Source: Nonomuraea candida (GTDB taxonomy: Bacteria; Actinomycetota; Actinomycetes; Streptosporangiales; Streptosporangiaceae). From it: a stretch of DNA of 64,000 nt. Shown in pieces: positions 8,465-16,525 of this stretch. The notes under the pieces are model-generated. The model worked only from the letters and a program-made list of their open reading frames with translations. It did no database searches and was not told where the DNA came from. The stretch's first letter is position 1, and each line of letters begins with the position of its first letter. Where the stretch lies: the NCBI RefSeq assembly GCF_000725485.1, contig NZ_JOAG01000009.1:186001-250000 (forward strand). The letters are read 5' to 3'. The translations under genes and the position numbers were made by a program.

Positions 8465-9086
8465 GGTGTTCTCCCTTCAGGATGGCGGCCTGTCGCAGGA
8501 CCGCCAGCAAGGTTGTCTCGGTCTGGGGGCCGGTGAGCGAGGCCAGGTTCTCGATGAGGAAGACCGGTACGCCGGTGATGCCGAGGCGACGTACGCGGGC
8601 GAGCCGGGCGCGCAGCTCGGCGGCAGGCACGTGGCCGGTGGTGATGCCGACCTCGGCGGCCAGCCGGGCGAGCGTGGCGGGGTCGCCGATATGCAGCCCA
8701 TCGGTGAAGTGGGCGCGGAACAGGCGCTCCGCCATGGGCTCGGCCTTGCCCTGGTGCGCGGCGTCGGCGATGAGGCGGTGGGCGTCGAAGGTGCCGGTGG
8801 CGATCGCCTTGCCGTACTCCAGCCGCAGGCCCTCACCGGCCGCGTGTTCGGCGAAGGCGAGCGCGCCGGCGGCCGCTTGCGGGCCGAAGGTCTGTTCCAG
8901 GACCGCCAGCAGCGGGCGCCCGTCGGCCGGGGCGCCCGGGGCGAGCTCGAAGGGCAGGAACTCCACCGCCACCGGCAGGCCCTCGGCCCTGAGCCGGTCC
9001 GCGGCGCGGGTGAAGCGGGTGTAGCCGAGGTAGGAGTGTACGCAGATGACGTCCATCACGAGCTGGACTTTCACAGGCTGTGGCAT
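8454..9086 (-). CDS. DsbA/FrnE-family thioredoxin-fold oxidoreductase with altered active site
   Basis: A 210-residue protein of the DsbA-like 'FrnE' family (PF01323): thioredoxin fold with a helical insertion, and a cis-Pro loop GITGVPVFLI. The position normally holding CPWC reads DVICVHSYLG, so only the first Cys remains and the second is Ser. That argues against ordinary disulfide exchange and would fit a glutathione-transferase or isomerase-like role as proposed for some FrnE relatives (inference). No signal peptide, so cytoplasmic. It starts 12 bases after the MFS gene. Confidence 0.82.
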   Translation of the reverse strand: MPQPVKVQLVMDVICVHSYLGYTRFTRAADRLRAEGLPVAVEFLPFELAPGAPADGRPLLAVLEQTFGPQAAAGALAFAEHAAGEGLRLEYGKAIATGTFDAHRLIADAAHQGKAEPMAERLFRAHFTDGLHIGDPATLARLAAEVGITTGHVPAAELRARLARVRRLGITGVPVFLIENLASLTGPQTETTLLAVLRQAAILKGEHRDH

Positions 9087-9098
9087 GAGTGTCCCCTG

Positions 9099-10592
9099 TC
9101 ATGCGGCCGCGGTGGCGGGCTCGGCCGACGGGGCGCCATCGCGCAAGGGGACCTCGCGGATGAACCAGGCCAGCACGAAGGCGAGGGCGCCCAGCGCGGC
9201 GGCGCCGAGGGCCATGGCATGGATGCCGTCGGAGACGGCGAGGCGAACCGCCTCCCGCGCAGCGGGCGTGAGCCCGCCGAGCGCCTCGGGCGTCAGGGCG
9301 ACCCGGGTGGCGGTCTCCGCGCCGAGGCGGTCGATGAGGGTGTCCTGCAGGCGGGCGGTGTACAGGGCGCCCAGAGCGGCCATGCCCAGGGAGGCGCCCA
9401 TGGTGTGCCAGAGCGTGACCGAACCGCTGGCCGCTCCCATGTCGCGTGGCGCGGCGCTGTTGATGGTGATGATCGTGGTGGACTGCATCAGCAGGCCGAC
9501 CCCGATGCCGCCGATCAGCGTCAGGGCGGAGGCGAGCGCCAGGTCGACGCCGGGCCGCAGGAGGAGCAGCGCGAGCATGCCGGCCGTCACGGTGGCGCCG
9601 CCGAGGATCGGGTAGATCCGGTAGCGGCCGGTGCGGCTGATGAGCCTGCCGGTGCCGATCAGCACGGCGACCATGCCGAGCATGGCGGGCAGGATCAGCA
9701 GGCCGCTGGCGATCGGTGAGGCGCCGTGGACCAGCTGCATGTACTGGGGCAGGAAGGTGGCCGCCACCACCATGCCGACGCCGCCGAGGAAGCGGATGAC
9801 CTGGGCGAGGGTGAAGTTGCGGTCGGCGAACAGGCGTAGCGGGACGATCGGCTCGGCCGCGCGCCGTTCCACCAGCAGTAGGGCGGCCAGGGCCACCAGC
9901 CCGACGAGGATCAGGGCGAGGATCGGGGCCGATCCCCAGTCGTACTGGGTGCCACCCCAGCCGGCGACCAGGCTGAGTGCGACCAGGACCACTGTCAGCA
10001 GCAGCGCTCCGGGATAGTCGATGCGCGCCCTGGTCCGGCGCGGCTCCAGCCGTATGGCGGCGCCGATGAGCAGCAGGGCGGCCGCGCCGACGGGCAGGTT
10101 GACGAAGAACGCCCACCGCCAGCCCACGTCGGCGAACAGGCCGCCGAGCAGCGGCCCGGCGATGAAGGCGATCGGCATCATGACCCCGAACAGCCCCATG
10201 AGCTTGCCGCTGTGCCGGGGCGGCACCAGCTCGCCGATCAAGGCCAATGCCCCGGTCATCAGGCCGCCCGCGCCCAGTCCCTGGACCATGCGGAAGCCGA
10301 CGAGCTGGATCATGTCCTGCGCGGCTCCCGACAGCCCGGAGCCCAGCAGGAAGATCGCGATCGCGGCCATGTAGACGACCTTGCGGCCGTACAGGTCGCC
10401 GAGCTTCCCCCAGATCGGTGTCGAGGCGGCCATGCAGATCAGATAGGCCGTCGCCACCCAGGAGAAGTACTCCAGCCCGCCGAGGTCTTTCACGATCATC
10501 GGCAACGCGGGCCCGAGCATCATGCCGTCCAACGGGGCTGTGATCATGCCCAGCATCACGCCGATCACGCCCACACGAAGAGATCGATCCAC
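9099..10592 (-). CDS. MFS multidrug efflux transporter, DHA2 (14-TM) family
   Basis: Predicted 497 residues from a GTG at 10592 preceded by ggagg; a longer upstream frame reads through the operator and is unlikely. About 14 hydrophobic helices are visible. Family motifs include LDGMMLGPALPMI in helix 1, WGKLGDLYGRK (motif A) and GAGGLMTGALALIGE followed by PPRHSGKLMG. Expected to export drug-like molecules by proton antiport. First gene of the operon with the DsbA-like, FMN reductase and SDR genes. It is divergent from the TetR gene, with a near-perfect palindrome between them. Confidence 0.9.
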   Translation of the reverse strand: MDRSLRVGVIGVMLGMITAPLDGMMLGPALPMIVKDLGGLEYFSWVATAYLICMAASTPIWGKLGDLYGRKVVYMAAIAIFLLGSGLSGAAQDMIQLVGFRMVQGLGAGGLMTGALALIGELVPPRHSGKLMGLFGVMMPIAFIAGPLLGGLFADVGWRWAFFVNLPVGAAALLLIGAAIRLEPRRTRARIDYPGALLLTVVLVALSLVAGWGGTQYDWGSAPILALILVGLVALAALLLVERRAAEPIVPLRLFADRNFTLAQVIRFLGGVGMVVAATFLPQYMQLVHGASPIASGLLILPAMLGMVAVLIGTGRLISRTGRYRIYPILGGATVTAGMLALLLLRPGVDLALASALTLIGGIGVGLLMQSTTIITINSAAPRDMGAASGSVTLWHTMGASLGMAALGALYTARLQDTLIDRLGAETATRVALTPEALGGLTPAAREAVRLAVSDGIHAMALGAAALGALAFVLAWFIREVPLRDGAPSAEPATAAA

Positions 10593-10601
10593 ACGTCCTC
10601 C

Positions 10602-10626
10602 ATTTCGCGTACTTCGTACGTGAAAT
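10602..10626. promoter_or_regulatory. TetR-type operator between the MFS operon and its regulator
   Basis: A 25-base near-perfect palindrome with arms atttcgcgtac and gtacgtgaaat (10 of 11 pairs) around ttc. A second, partial copy (gtacgcaaat) lies about 25 bases further toward the TetR start. The position between two divergent genes, just upstream of the ggagg of the MFS gene, supports repression of both directions by the TetR protein. Confidence 0.75.
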
Positions 10627-10678
10627 GGACCATAGTCATTCAGGTACCATGTACGCAAATGGAAGGGGAGGGATGCGC

Positions 10679-11422
10679 ATGGCCGACGAGGAACCCACAA
10701 GCATCTGGATGCAGCCCGAGGCGCACGAGCGCTCCGGCCCAGGACGGCGCCCCGGCTACAGCCGTGAGCAGATCACCCGAACGGCCGTCCAGATCGCCGA
10801 CGCCGAAGGAGTGGAGGCCGCGACCATGCGGCGGATCGCGGGCGAGCTGGGCACCGGCGCCATGTCGCTCTACCGCTACGTACCCCGGCGCGACGACCTG
10901 TTCGACCTCATGATCGACCTGGCGATGAGCGAGATCGAGCTCCCCGACGGCCCGTCCGGTGACTGGCGCGGCGACCTGACGCTGCTGGCCCGGCAGACCC
11001 GCGCCGCCGGCCTACGCCACCCCTGGCTGATCGCGCTGCTCACCAGCCGGCCCACGCTGGGCCCCAACCTGCTGCGCGTGCACGAGTTCGCACTCAGCGC
11101 CTTCAACGGGACCGGGCTCGACATCGACGACATCACCGGCTTCGTCGGCATGCTGAACGACTACGTACACAGCGCGATCCGCCGCGAGATCGGCTGGCTG
11201 GAGGAGGCCCGCCGCACCGGCCTGGACCCCGAGCGCTGGAAGCGGGACTACATGGGACCGTACGTCCGCCAGGTCGTCGAATCCGGCGCCTTCCCCCTGT
11301 TCAACCGATCGGTTCTCGACTCCCGCACCGCCCACCTCGCCCCCGAGGAACGCTTCCGGCATGGACTTGATCGCATCCTCGACGCCATCGCCGCGCTCAT
11401 CCCATCACTCCGTCCTCGTTGA
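10679..11422 (+). CDS. TetR-family transcriptional regulator
   Basis: About 247 residues. The N-terminal helix-turn-helix (YSREQITRTAVQIADAEGVE, then MRRIAGELGTGAMSLYRYV) is typical. The C-terminal ligand domain resembles TetR_C_1-type regulators, which often control MFS pumps. I chose the ATG at 10679 because gggagg lies 7 bases before it; an in-frame ATG at 10673 is too close to that site. Likely autorepressor and repressor of the divergent MFS/DsbA/FMN reductase/SDR operon, released by a pump substrate (inference). Confidence 0.88.
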   Translation: MADEEPTSIWMQPEAHERSGPGRRPGYSREQITRTAVQIADAEGVEAATMRRIAGELGTGAMSLYRYVPRRDDLFDLMIDLAMSEIELPDGPSGDWRGDLTLLARQTRAAGLRHPWLIALLTSRPTLGPNLLRVHEFALSAFNGTGLDIDDITGFVGMLNDYVHSAIRREIGWLEEARRTGLDPERWKRDYMGPYVRQVVESGAFPLFNRSVLDSRTAHLAPEERFRHGLDRILDAIAALIPSLRPR

Positions 11423-11554
11423 ACAGGAAGCCGGCAACGCTCCTGCGAAGGAGCAGCTCGATCGCCGGGCTCAATTGGCCGCCGACAAGAACGAGGCTGG
11501 GAGGAGGATGAGCAAGGCGACGACGACTGAGCGTCCGCCGCGCGCCGTAGCCCG

Positions 11555-11665
11555 ATGTGACAGGGAAGAGCCCATTCCCTGTCACATACAAGATCCTTCA
11601 CTCATTCCGGCCAGCGGTTCCGCCTCGCGCCTCTAGGGTCGAAGACAACGCGTTCCCTGTCATAT
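11555..11665. repeat. inverted pair plus a third copy of a 13-base motif
   Basis: atgtgacagggaa (11555-11567) and its exact reverse complement ttccctgtcacat (11575-11587) are 7 bases apart. A third copy, ttccctgtcatat (12 of 13 identical), sits at 11653-11665, overlapping the start of a small gene that leads into a tyrosine recombinase remnant. The spacing (13 + 7 + 13) is close to core sites of tyrosine recombinases, although it could equally be a terminator after the TetR gene. Confidence 0.6.
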
Positions 11666-11825
11666 GGAGCCCGCCGGTGATCCCCGAACCCGCGCCAAGC
11701 CTTACCCCGGCCGCAGCGCGCCGCAGGCCCACTGGCGGCCTTTCGGCGAGCTCGCCGCGGCGATGAACGCGCTCCTGGACATCACGTCCATCCTCCGCGA
11801 CGCCAAAGGCCACCGAACGCCGTGA
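11664..11825 (+). CDS. small protein coupled to a recombinase gene
   Basis: A 53-codon frame (MEPAGDPRTRAKPYP at the start, LAAAMNALLDITSILRDAKG near the end). Its stop overlaps the GTG of the recombinase remnant as GTGA, the typical sign of coupled translation. The third 13-base repeat lies directly on its start. No ribosome site is obvious, so it might be leaderless. Family not recognised; it could be a recombination directionality or accessory factor, but nothing in the sequence shows this. Confidence 0.4.
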   Translation: MEPAGDPRTRAKPYPGRSAPQAHWRPFGELAAAMNALLDITSILRDAKGHRTP

Positions 11826-12260
11826 CCACGGCCAAGGTCCTGCCGCTCACCGGCGGCCCGACGCTGGCCGACGCCGCCACCGCGTTTCCTGAACCGCCGG
11901 GACCTGGACGCCGACACCCTGCGCTCCTACCGCCAGACACTGGCCCGCCTGTGCACCGAGCTCGGCGACGGCGTGCTGCTGGCCGACCTGACGGCCGAGC
12001 AGACGGCAGCGGTGTTCGCCACGGCGTGGGGGAACGCGGCCCCCGTACCTGGAACCGCCACCGCTCCGCGCTGCGCTCCTTCACCACCTGGGCCGCCGCG
12101 CGCTGGAGCATGCCCGACCTGGCCGCGCCTGACTACACCGTTCCTCAACGTCAGGACGGCTGGCCCAACTGGCTCGGCCGCCGCCCGATGCGCAGCTCCG
12201 ACCGAGCGGAAATCCGTGAAGCGCTCGAGACCGGGCTACCCGACGGACCACTCACCGTTC
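11822..12260 (+). pseudogene. tyrosine recombinase (phage-integrase family) remnant
   Basis: From a GTG at 11822 the frame starts with PLTGGPTLADAATAF, then breaks. The next frame continues with RDLDADTLRSYRQTLARLC and LTAEQTAAVFATAWGNAAP, and a third with RTWNRHRSALRSFTTWAA. Together these form the SAM-like N-terminal core-binding domain of a XerD-type recombinase. Only traces follow to about 12240, and the catalytic R..H-x-x-R..Y domain is absent. At least two frameshifts and the truncation make it non-functional. Confidence 0.75.
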
Positions 12261-12537
12261 CGGGCCCTTTCCTGTGCGGGTCTGTACGGTCAGTGACTGG
12301 ACACGCCCACCATCGAAGTGTCACCGAGTACAGGCGGGGCGGCACTGCTGGAGTGCCCCCTGACGGGCGCCGGTCAGCCGCTCGCGCCGGTGGAGAAGGG
12401 GCGTTGTCCAGCACTATTCGATCTGGATCGAAGTCCGTTGCGACGTTCGCCGGGTGATGTGGATCGTGGACGCGTGCACCAGAAAACACAATCACAGGAC
12501 AACGACCCGCCCAACGGGTCCGGGAGAAGGTGAATCG
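12261..12537. other. no gene seen upstream of a secreted-protein gene
   Basis: Nothing protein-like is recognised in either strand. The end of this stretch should contain the promoter for the secreted protein at 12538, whose ribosome site gagaagg is at its right edge. Confidence 0.35.
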
Positions 12538-12996
12538 ATGCGCAAGAGGTTCGGCAGCCGCGCCATCACAATCCTGTCCGCCCTGCTCCTGGGCACGACC
12601 CTGGGTGCGGTCACCGCTGCCCCGGCCAGTGCGGACGGCTGCCAAGGGAGGACATCCGTGGGCTGGCGATGGTGCCACGTGGACGAAGGCAACTGGGCAC
12701 AGTTCAATATGTACTACAACGGAGAGGTAGTAGGCAGCGTCCGGCTGGAGCGCTCAACCTACACCAACTACACGGTCGCGGTGTGCAACTACCGTCGGCA
12801 GTCCATTTTCCTCAGCACCCACATACATCTGGACCTCCTTGGCACTGGCGACCGCACTCACGTCGCCTACGACGGCTGCGAGACGTACGGGCTAGGGTGG
12901 CCCGTCGCCAAGTTCCGAGGGGAAGCGTTCATCCTGGTGGATGGCGAGTACCGCAGCTACTACACCAAGTGGTACATCCCTCCCCAGCAGCCGTAG
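12538..12996 (+). CDS. small secreted Cys-containing protein
   Basis: 152 residues from an ATG at 12538 with gagaagg upstream. Residues 1-32 form a signal peptide (ILSALLLGTTLGAVTAAPAS, then ADG). The mature part is rich in Tyr/Trp and has four cysteines (DGCQG, WRWCHV, VAVCNY, YDGCET) that could make two disulfides. No family recognised. An extracellular role is likely from the signal alone. It sits alone between recombinase and other gene remnants, so it may be recently acquired. Confidence 0.7.
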   Translation: MRKRFGSRAITILSALLLGTTLGAVTAAPASADGCQGRTSVGWRWCHVDEGNWAQFNMYYNGEVVGSVRLERSTYTNYTVAVCNYRRQSIFLSTHIHLDLLGTGDRTHVAYDGCETYGLGWPVAKFRGEAFILVDGEYRSYYTKWYIPPQQP

Positions 12997-13092
12997 CGAG
13001 GGTGCCACCAGAAGACGCAAACAAGCGTAGCGGCCGGTCCGTTCGCCGCGGCGCTGGCCGAGCTGGTCGCCCTGCAGGCGCGCCGGTTCTAG

Positions 13093-13260
13093 GTCACGAC
13101 GGGTTCGTCATCCTGCCGGAACGGGCCGACGTTCGAGCACGAACGGCGCTGGCCCAAGAAGATCTGGGGGCCGTACCGGACCTTCCCTGACCTGGCCATC
13201 GCCCGCGACTGGTGCGCCCACTGCAATGTGTGGATCGGCACCGAAACGAGCCGCTCATGA
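13093..13260 (+). pseudogene. start-less remnant with CxxC motif
   Basis: Open frame of 55 codons with coding character (EHERRWPKKIWGPYRTFPDL, then RDWCAHCNVW) but no usable start after the preceding in-frame stop. Its stop overlaps the next ATG (ATGA), as in an original operon. Looks like the tail of a zinc-binding protein. Family unknown. Confidence 0.4.
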
Positions 13261-13481
13261 CTGACGACCACGCGGCCGACCATCCGGCTGGTCGGCCCCA
13301 TCTCATCGCCACCGCCGCCGAACTGGCCGCGTTGGCCGCCGCCGTCGAGCCCGACGCCCCGGTGTTCGTGGGCCCCGCTCGGGTCCGCGTCACCAGCCGC
13401 AAAGTAACACTGAGTAACCGTCGCCACTTTGTGTGGCCACGCGAGGTTGTTCCTCAGAGGGGTTCCGGACTGGACTGGTAG
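13257..13481 (+). CDS. small hypothetical protein
   Basis: 74 codons from an ATG that overlaps the preceding remnant's stop. The first two thirds (LIATAAELAALAAAVEPDAP, VFVGPARVRVTSRKV) read like a real alanine-rich protein; the end may be read-through after truncation. No domain recognised. Low certainty, since its operon partner is broken. Confidence 0.4.
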   Translation: MTDDHAADHPAGRPHLIATAAELAALAAAVEPDAPVFVGPARVRVTSRKVTLSNRRHFVWPREVVPQRGSGLDW

Positions 13482-13625
13482 GCTCGCGGAAGATCCAACG
13501 AGTACGGATCTGGCCTGCGTGGACGGAAGCTGCCCCCGCCGCCCCGTGATCGTGTCTCCCAGGAGCCTCCGCAGGTCAGCGGTAGCATCGTGGGATTCAC
13601 GGCTATTACTACCAGGCCCCTGTTG

Positions 13626-14510
13626 TCAAGCAGCCGCGCCCAGCGCGTACGTCAGACCGTCTACGAACCGCGTGAGATCACCGCCGGATTCGTTGCCATG
13701 GTCGGGGTTGCACTCGGTGACGGTCAGCCCGGCAAAGCCCGGGGCGGCGGCCAGAACGGCCAGCACCTCCATCGCCTCCTGGAAGCTCAGCCCGCCGTGG
13801 TACTGCGGCACATCGGCGAGCGGCAGGTCAACGAAATCGATCACGTCCACGTCGAAGTGCACGAGGAAGCCGTCCAGATCCCGGCATGCCTGCGCGGCTG
13901 CGGCGACGGCCCTGCCCCGTACCTCGGTGGCGGGCAGCTTGACGCAGCTGAGCGAGTCGAACATCTCCCGTTCCCTCGCATTGTCGGTCTGTTCGTAGCC
14001 AAGAAAGACGATCGCATCCGGCGCGAGCAGCGGCCTGCGCGGGCCGAGCCCGGCGAGTTCAGGCGCGGCGCCTGGCAGGTCGAGCAGGTGGGCGGCGCCC
14101 ATCGAGTCGAGAATGCCCGTGGGGGCGGTTTCAGGCGTGCGCAGGTCCACCCCGCCATCGACGTATACGAGTGCGGGATCTGTGCCGGCGGCCAACGCGC
14201 CGGAGACGACGCCCAGCTCGACCGTGCAGTCCCCGCCGATCACCAGGGGAATGAGCCCATCGTCGACGATATGAGAGGTGCGTTCGGCCACGGCCCGTGC
14301 CACCTCGATGGTCAGCCCCAGGTTCTGCGGATGACGGTCTGGTTCGGGACGCATACGGATCTTGGGGAGATCGCCGTAGTCACGCACCGGCAGCCGCTCG
14401 GTGAGCCCTGCCCGTCGCAGGGCTTGCGGCGCCTTCTCCTGTCCTGGCCAGTGAGCAGCCGCACTGGAGGGGACGCCCAAGAGGCCGAAGCGTGGTGGAG
14501 TGGCTGTCAT
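13626..14510 (-). CDS. arginase/agmatinase-family protein with altered metal ligands
   Basis: About 294 residues (ATG at 14510 after ggggaag; a GTG at 14546 is possible). The ureohydrolase fold signatures are all present: LVIGGDCTVELG, LVYVDGGVDLRTPET, FLVHFDVDVIDFVD and VTECNPDHGNE. In classical arginases the two-manganese site uses the His of GGDH and D-x-H-x-D. Here these are GGDC and D-G-G-V-D, so one His is Cys and the other is Gly, while the aspartates remain. GGDC also occurs, as far as I recall, in actinobacterial relatives; the Gly is more unusual. Activity and substrate are therefore uncertain. It stands alone between mobile-element remnants. Confidence 0.8.
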   Translation of the reverse strand: MTATPPRFGLLGVPSSAAAHWPGQEKAPQALRRAGLTERLPVRDYGDLPKIRMRPEPDRHPQNLGLTIEVARAVAERTSHIVDDGLIPLVIGGDCTVELGVVSGALAAGTDPALVYVDGGVDLRTPETAPTGILDSMGAAHLLDLPGAAPELAGLGPRRPLLAPDAIVFLGYEQTDNAREREMFDSLSCVKLPATEVRGRAVAAAAQACRDLDGFLVHFDVDVIDFVDLPLADVPQYHGGLSFQEAMEVLAVLAAAPGFAGLTVTECNPDHGNESGGDLTRFVDGLTYALGAAA

Positions 14511-14633
14511 CCATCGGCTCTTCCCCCGCCGGGAAGGCTTAGTCACCGCCTGTTTCCGGTGATGGGGGGGTCGTGGGTCCCAGTAGTAATGGCCCGGAAA
14601 TCCTACAGCTCCAATGAGCCGCCATTCAGTTGG

Positions 14634-14774
14634 TCAGTCGGTACGGCGGCGGGGCGCCAGGGCCTCGGTGACCTTGGCGATGGCTTCGGCGCCGGGTTTC
14701 AAATGATCGACGAAAGCCCTTTTATCTGGGGTGTTACGATTCTTTCCGGTTCTGGGACACGGGACCCACAGCAT
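14634..14774 (-). CDS. possible small protein or C-terminal remnant
   Basis: 46 codons. The second half (RAFVDHLKPGAEAIAKVTEA) looks like an amphipathic helix from a real protein. The only in-frame ATG lies in the loop of the 16-base hairpin at 14755-14793 and has no ribosome site, so this is more likely the tail of a lost gene. Confidence 0.25.
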   Translation of the reverse strand: MLWVPCPRTGKNRNTPDKRAFVDHLKPGAEAIAKVTEALAPRRRTD

Positions 14775-14793
14775 GATTGTGGGTCCCGTGTCC
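14755..14793. repeat. perfect 16-base inverted repeat
   Basis: ggacacgggacccaca and its exact complement tgtgggtcccgtgtcc enclose gcatgat. It lies between the resolvase remnant (leftward) and the arginase-like gene. It could be a terminator for the resolvase gene or a leftover transposon/resolution-site element. A related tgggtccc also occurs near 14575. Confidence 0.65.
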
Positions 14794-14929
14794 ATGGTGA
14801 CGTCCTCTTGGCCCCAGGTCAGTCAAGGGACAGACGGTTGGCGCGAGTTCCGCGAGAAGGTGGTCGGGCCTTGGCGGCGGCCGCCGCCGCGCTGTTAAGG
14901 ACTCTGCAGCGCCAAAGTTCGGTCCTCCA

Positions 14930-15214
14930 TCAGTACCGGAGGGCCCGTCGCTTGCCGGATGAGGACCGGGTGGACCGTGCGAGCTCGGGACGCACCGTGA
15001 CACGGGTGGAGATCTTCTCGGCGAAGACGCGGGTGACGCCGGCGGCCTTGAGCGCGTCGAGCCGGGTGTCGAGGGACTGGCGGACGGTGGAGGCGCGGGC
15101 GTAGCCGATTCGCGCATGGCCGGCCGGCCCGGCATCGGCCGCGACCGGGCGGGGGAGCTCGATCCAGATCGGGGAGGGCCGTCCTCGAAAGGACGGCTCT
15201 CCGACCATTCTCAA
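14930..15214 (-). pseudogene. serine resolvase/invertase N-terminal remnant
   Basis: Residues encoded by 14978-15115 (ARIGYARASTVRQSLDTRLD, then LKAAGVTRVFAEKIST and RVTVRPEL) match the start of the resolvase catalytic domain, including the nucleophile Ser in YARAST. The sequence before it and after RPEL is unrelated, so both the native start and the remaining two thirds are lost. This is the kind of resolvase carried by Tn3 elements and may belong with the transposase remnant at 6040-6858. Confidence 0.75.
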
Positions 15215-15283
15215 CTCTCTGACCAGAGAAGGTTGAGATCGGTCGCCGACAGCGGCTCAGACAGGCTCGCGGCCGGAGGGAAG

Positions 15284-15781
15284 TCAGTTCACGCAGTCCT
15301 GGGTCTTGAGGACGAGGCCGAGTTGCTCGACCTTGCCCTGCCGGTTGAGGCCGAAGTAGTAGTCCGCCTCTCGGTTGCCGGGCGCGGTGACGTAGTAGCC
15401 GCTCGGTTGCTCCTTGACCCCGGAGTAGGCCTTCTTGATCTGGCGGAGGGTTGAGCCAGCACCGATGCCCTTGGGGGTGCGCACCCCGGCCGGCGCGAAG
15501 ATGACGGCGACGCCACGCTTCTTCGAAATGTAGAGCCCAACCTCGTGGCGAGCGTTGCGATGGGCCTTGTAGTCCCAGCCGGAGCAGTAGTCGCGCCATT
15601 TGAGCACAATCTTGCCGGTGGCCTTGGCCTGCTTGGCGGTCATCCCCAGCTTGATGCCGCCATAGCCGTGCGGGCCGAAAGTGCCCGACGTGGCGGTGGC
15701 GGCTCCGGCCGGGCTGGCGATCACCAGCGTCGCGCCGGCGACCGCCAGCGCCGCTACCAGTGAAGCCATGTTCATCCTCAT
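15284..15781 (-). CDS. secreted protein of unknown function
   Basis: 165 residues with a signal peptide (LVAALAVAGATLVIASPAGA, cut near residue 28). The segment GYGGIKLGMTAKQAKATGKI resembles the opening of small secreted domains found in many actinomycetes. Two cysteines (DYCSGWDY, and CVN at the end) could pair. A ggagaaac-type site precedes the ATG. It has no clear operon partner. Extracellular function unknown. Confidence 0.7.
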   Translation of the reverse strand: MRMNMASLVAALAVAGATLVIASPAGAATATSGTFGPHGYGGIKLGMTAKQAKATGKIVLKWRDYCSGWDYKAHRNARHEVGLYISKKRGVAVIFAPAGVRTPKGIGAGSTLRQIKKAYSGVKEQPSGYYVTAPGNREADYYFGLNRQGKVEQLGLVLKTQDCVN

Positions 15782-15981
15782 AGCCTTGTTTCTCCAGTAG
15801 TTAGTTGAAAGTCCCTCCTTTTGATGCCGCCCACCGGTGAATGGTTCGCTGCCGGCCGACCTCAGCAGCTGAGCAGGTCACCCGGGGCCACCCCACCGAC
15901 GGCCTTCAGCTACTCGGTCTTACAACATGAGAACGCTTCAGCCCTGCCTCGATGGTTCAATGCCGTTTAGATAAGACATGA

Positions 15982-16525
15982 TCATGGCTTGGCTCGCGCG
16001 ACCGATGGTGTGGGCAATAGCGCTACGGTCGGCGGTCCTGCGTATCGGATGCCCTTGTCGGAGGGGCGTCGCTCGCGGTAGCTGCTCTTGCGGGAGCGTT
16101 TGACGGCTCGCGGGAAGGAGCGGTGGCGGCGCTGCGGGTTCGTGTTCCGTCGGTGCGCGACGTGGTGGAGGGCCCGGGTCCAGGAGGCGTTGGGTGGCTC
16201 AGGGGGAAAAGGCCGCGGGGCCGGTGACCGAGCGGCGCACGATGCAGACGGTGCCCAGGAACTTGATCCGGTCGGGGTCGAGCCCGGCCGTGGTGGCGGC
16301 GGCGCAGATCAGCGTGCATAACGCCCAGTGGGTCAAGAGGTAGGCCCAGATTTCCTGGCAGGCCGGCTCTGGGGTGCGGGAGCGGAGGATCCGGCCCGGC
16401 CCGCGCAGGTGCGTCTTCAGCTGATCGATGCCGGTTTCGGCCTCCCAGCGATCATGGGAGCAACGGGCCAGCTCTTCGGCGGTGACCTCGGCCGGGTCGA
16501 GAATGCTGGTGATCAGCCGGATGCG
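15982..16525 (-). pseudogene. IS4-type transposase C-terminal remnant
   Basis: From the junction at about 16525 leftward the protein reads RIRLITSILDPAE, HDRWEAETGIDQLKTHLRGP, then QEIWAYLLTHWAL and AGLDPDRIKF, the conserved C-terminal part of IS4-family transposases with the YREK-like HDRWE..ETGIDQLK element. At about 16203, in a run of T and C, the frame shifts. The next frame continues HRSFPRAVKRSRKSSYRE and GIRYAGPPTVAL to a stop at 15982. The following DNA (gtcttatctaaacggcattg on the minus strand) resembles the end of such an element. Confidence 0.78.

Noticed and set aside
14754..14793. Hairpin considered as a riboswitch or attenuator
   Set aside because: A simple perfect stem without conserved aptamer features or a downstream gene with a fitting leader; terminator or element end is simpler.
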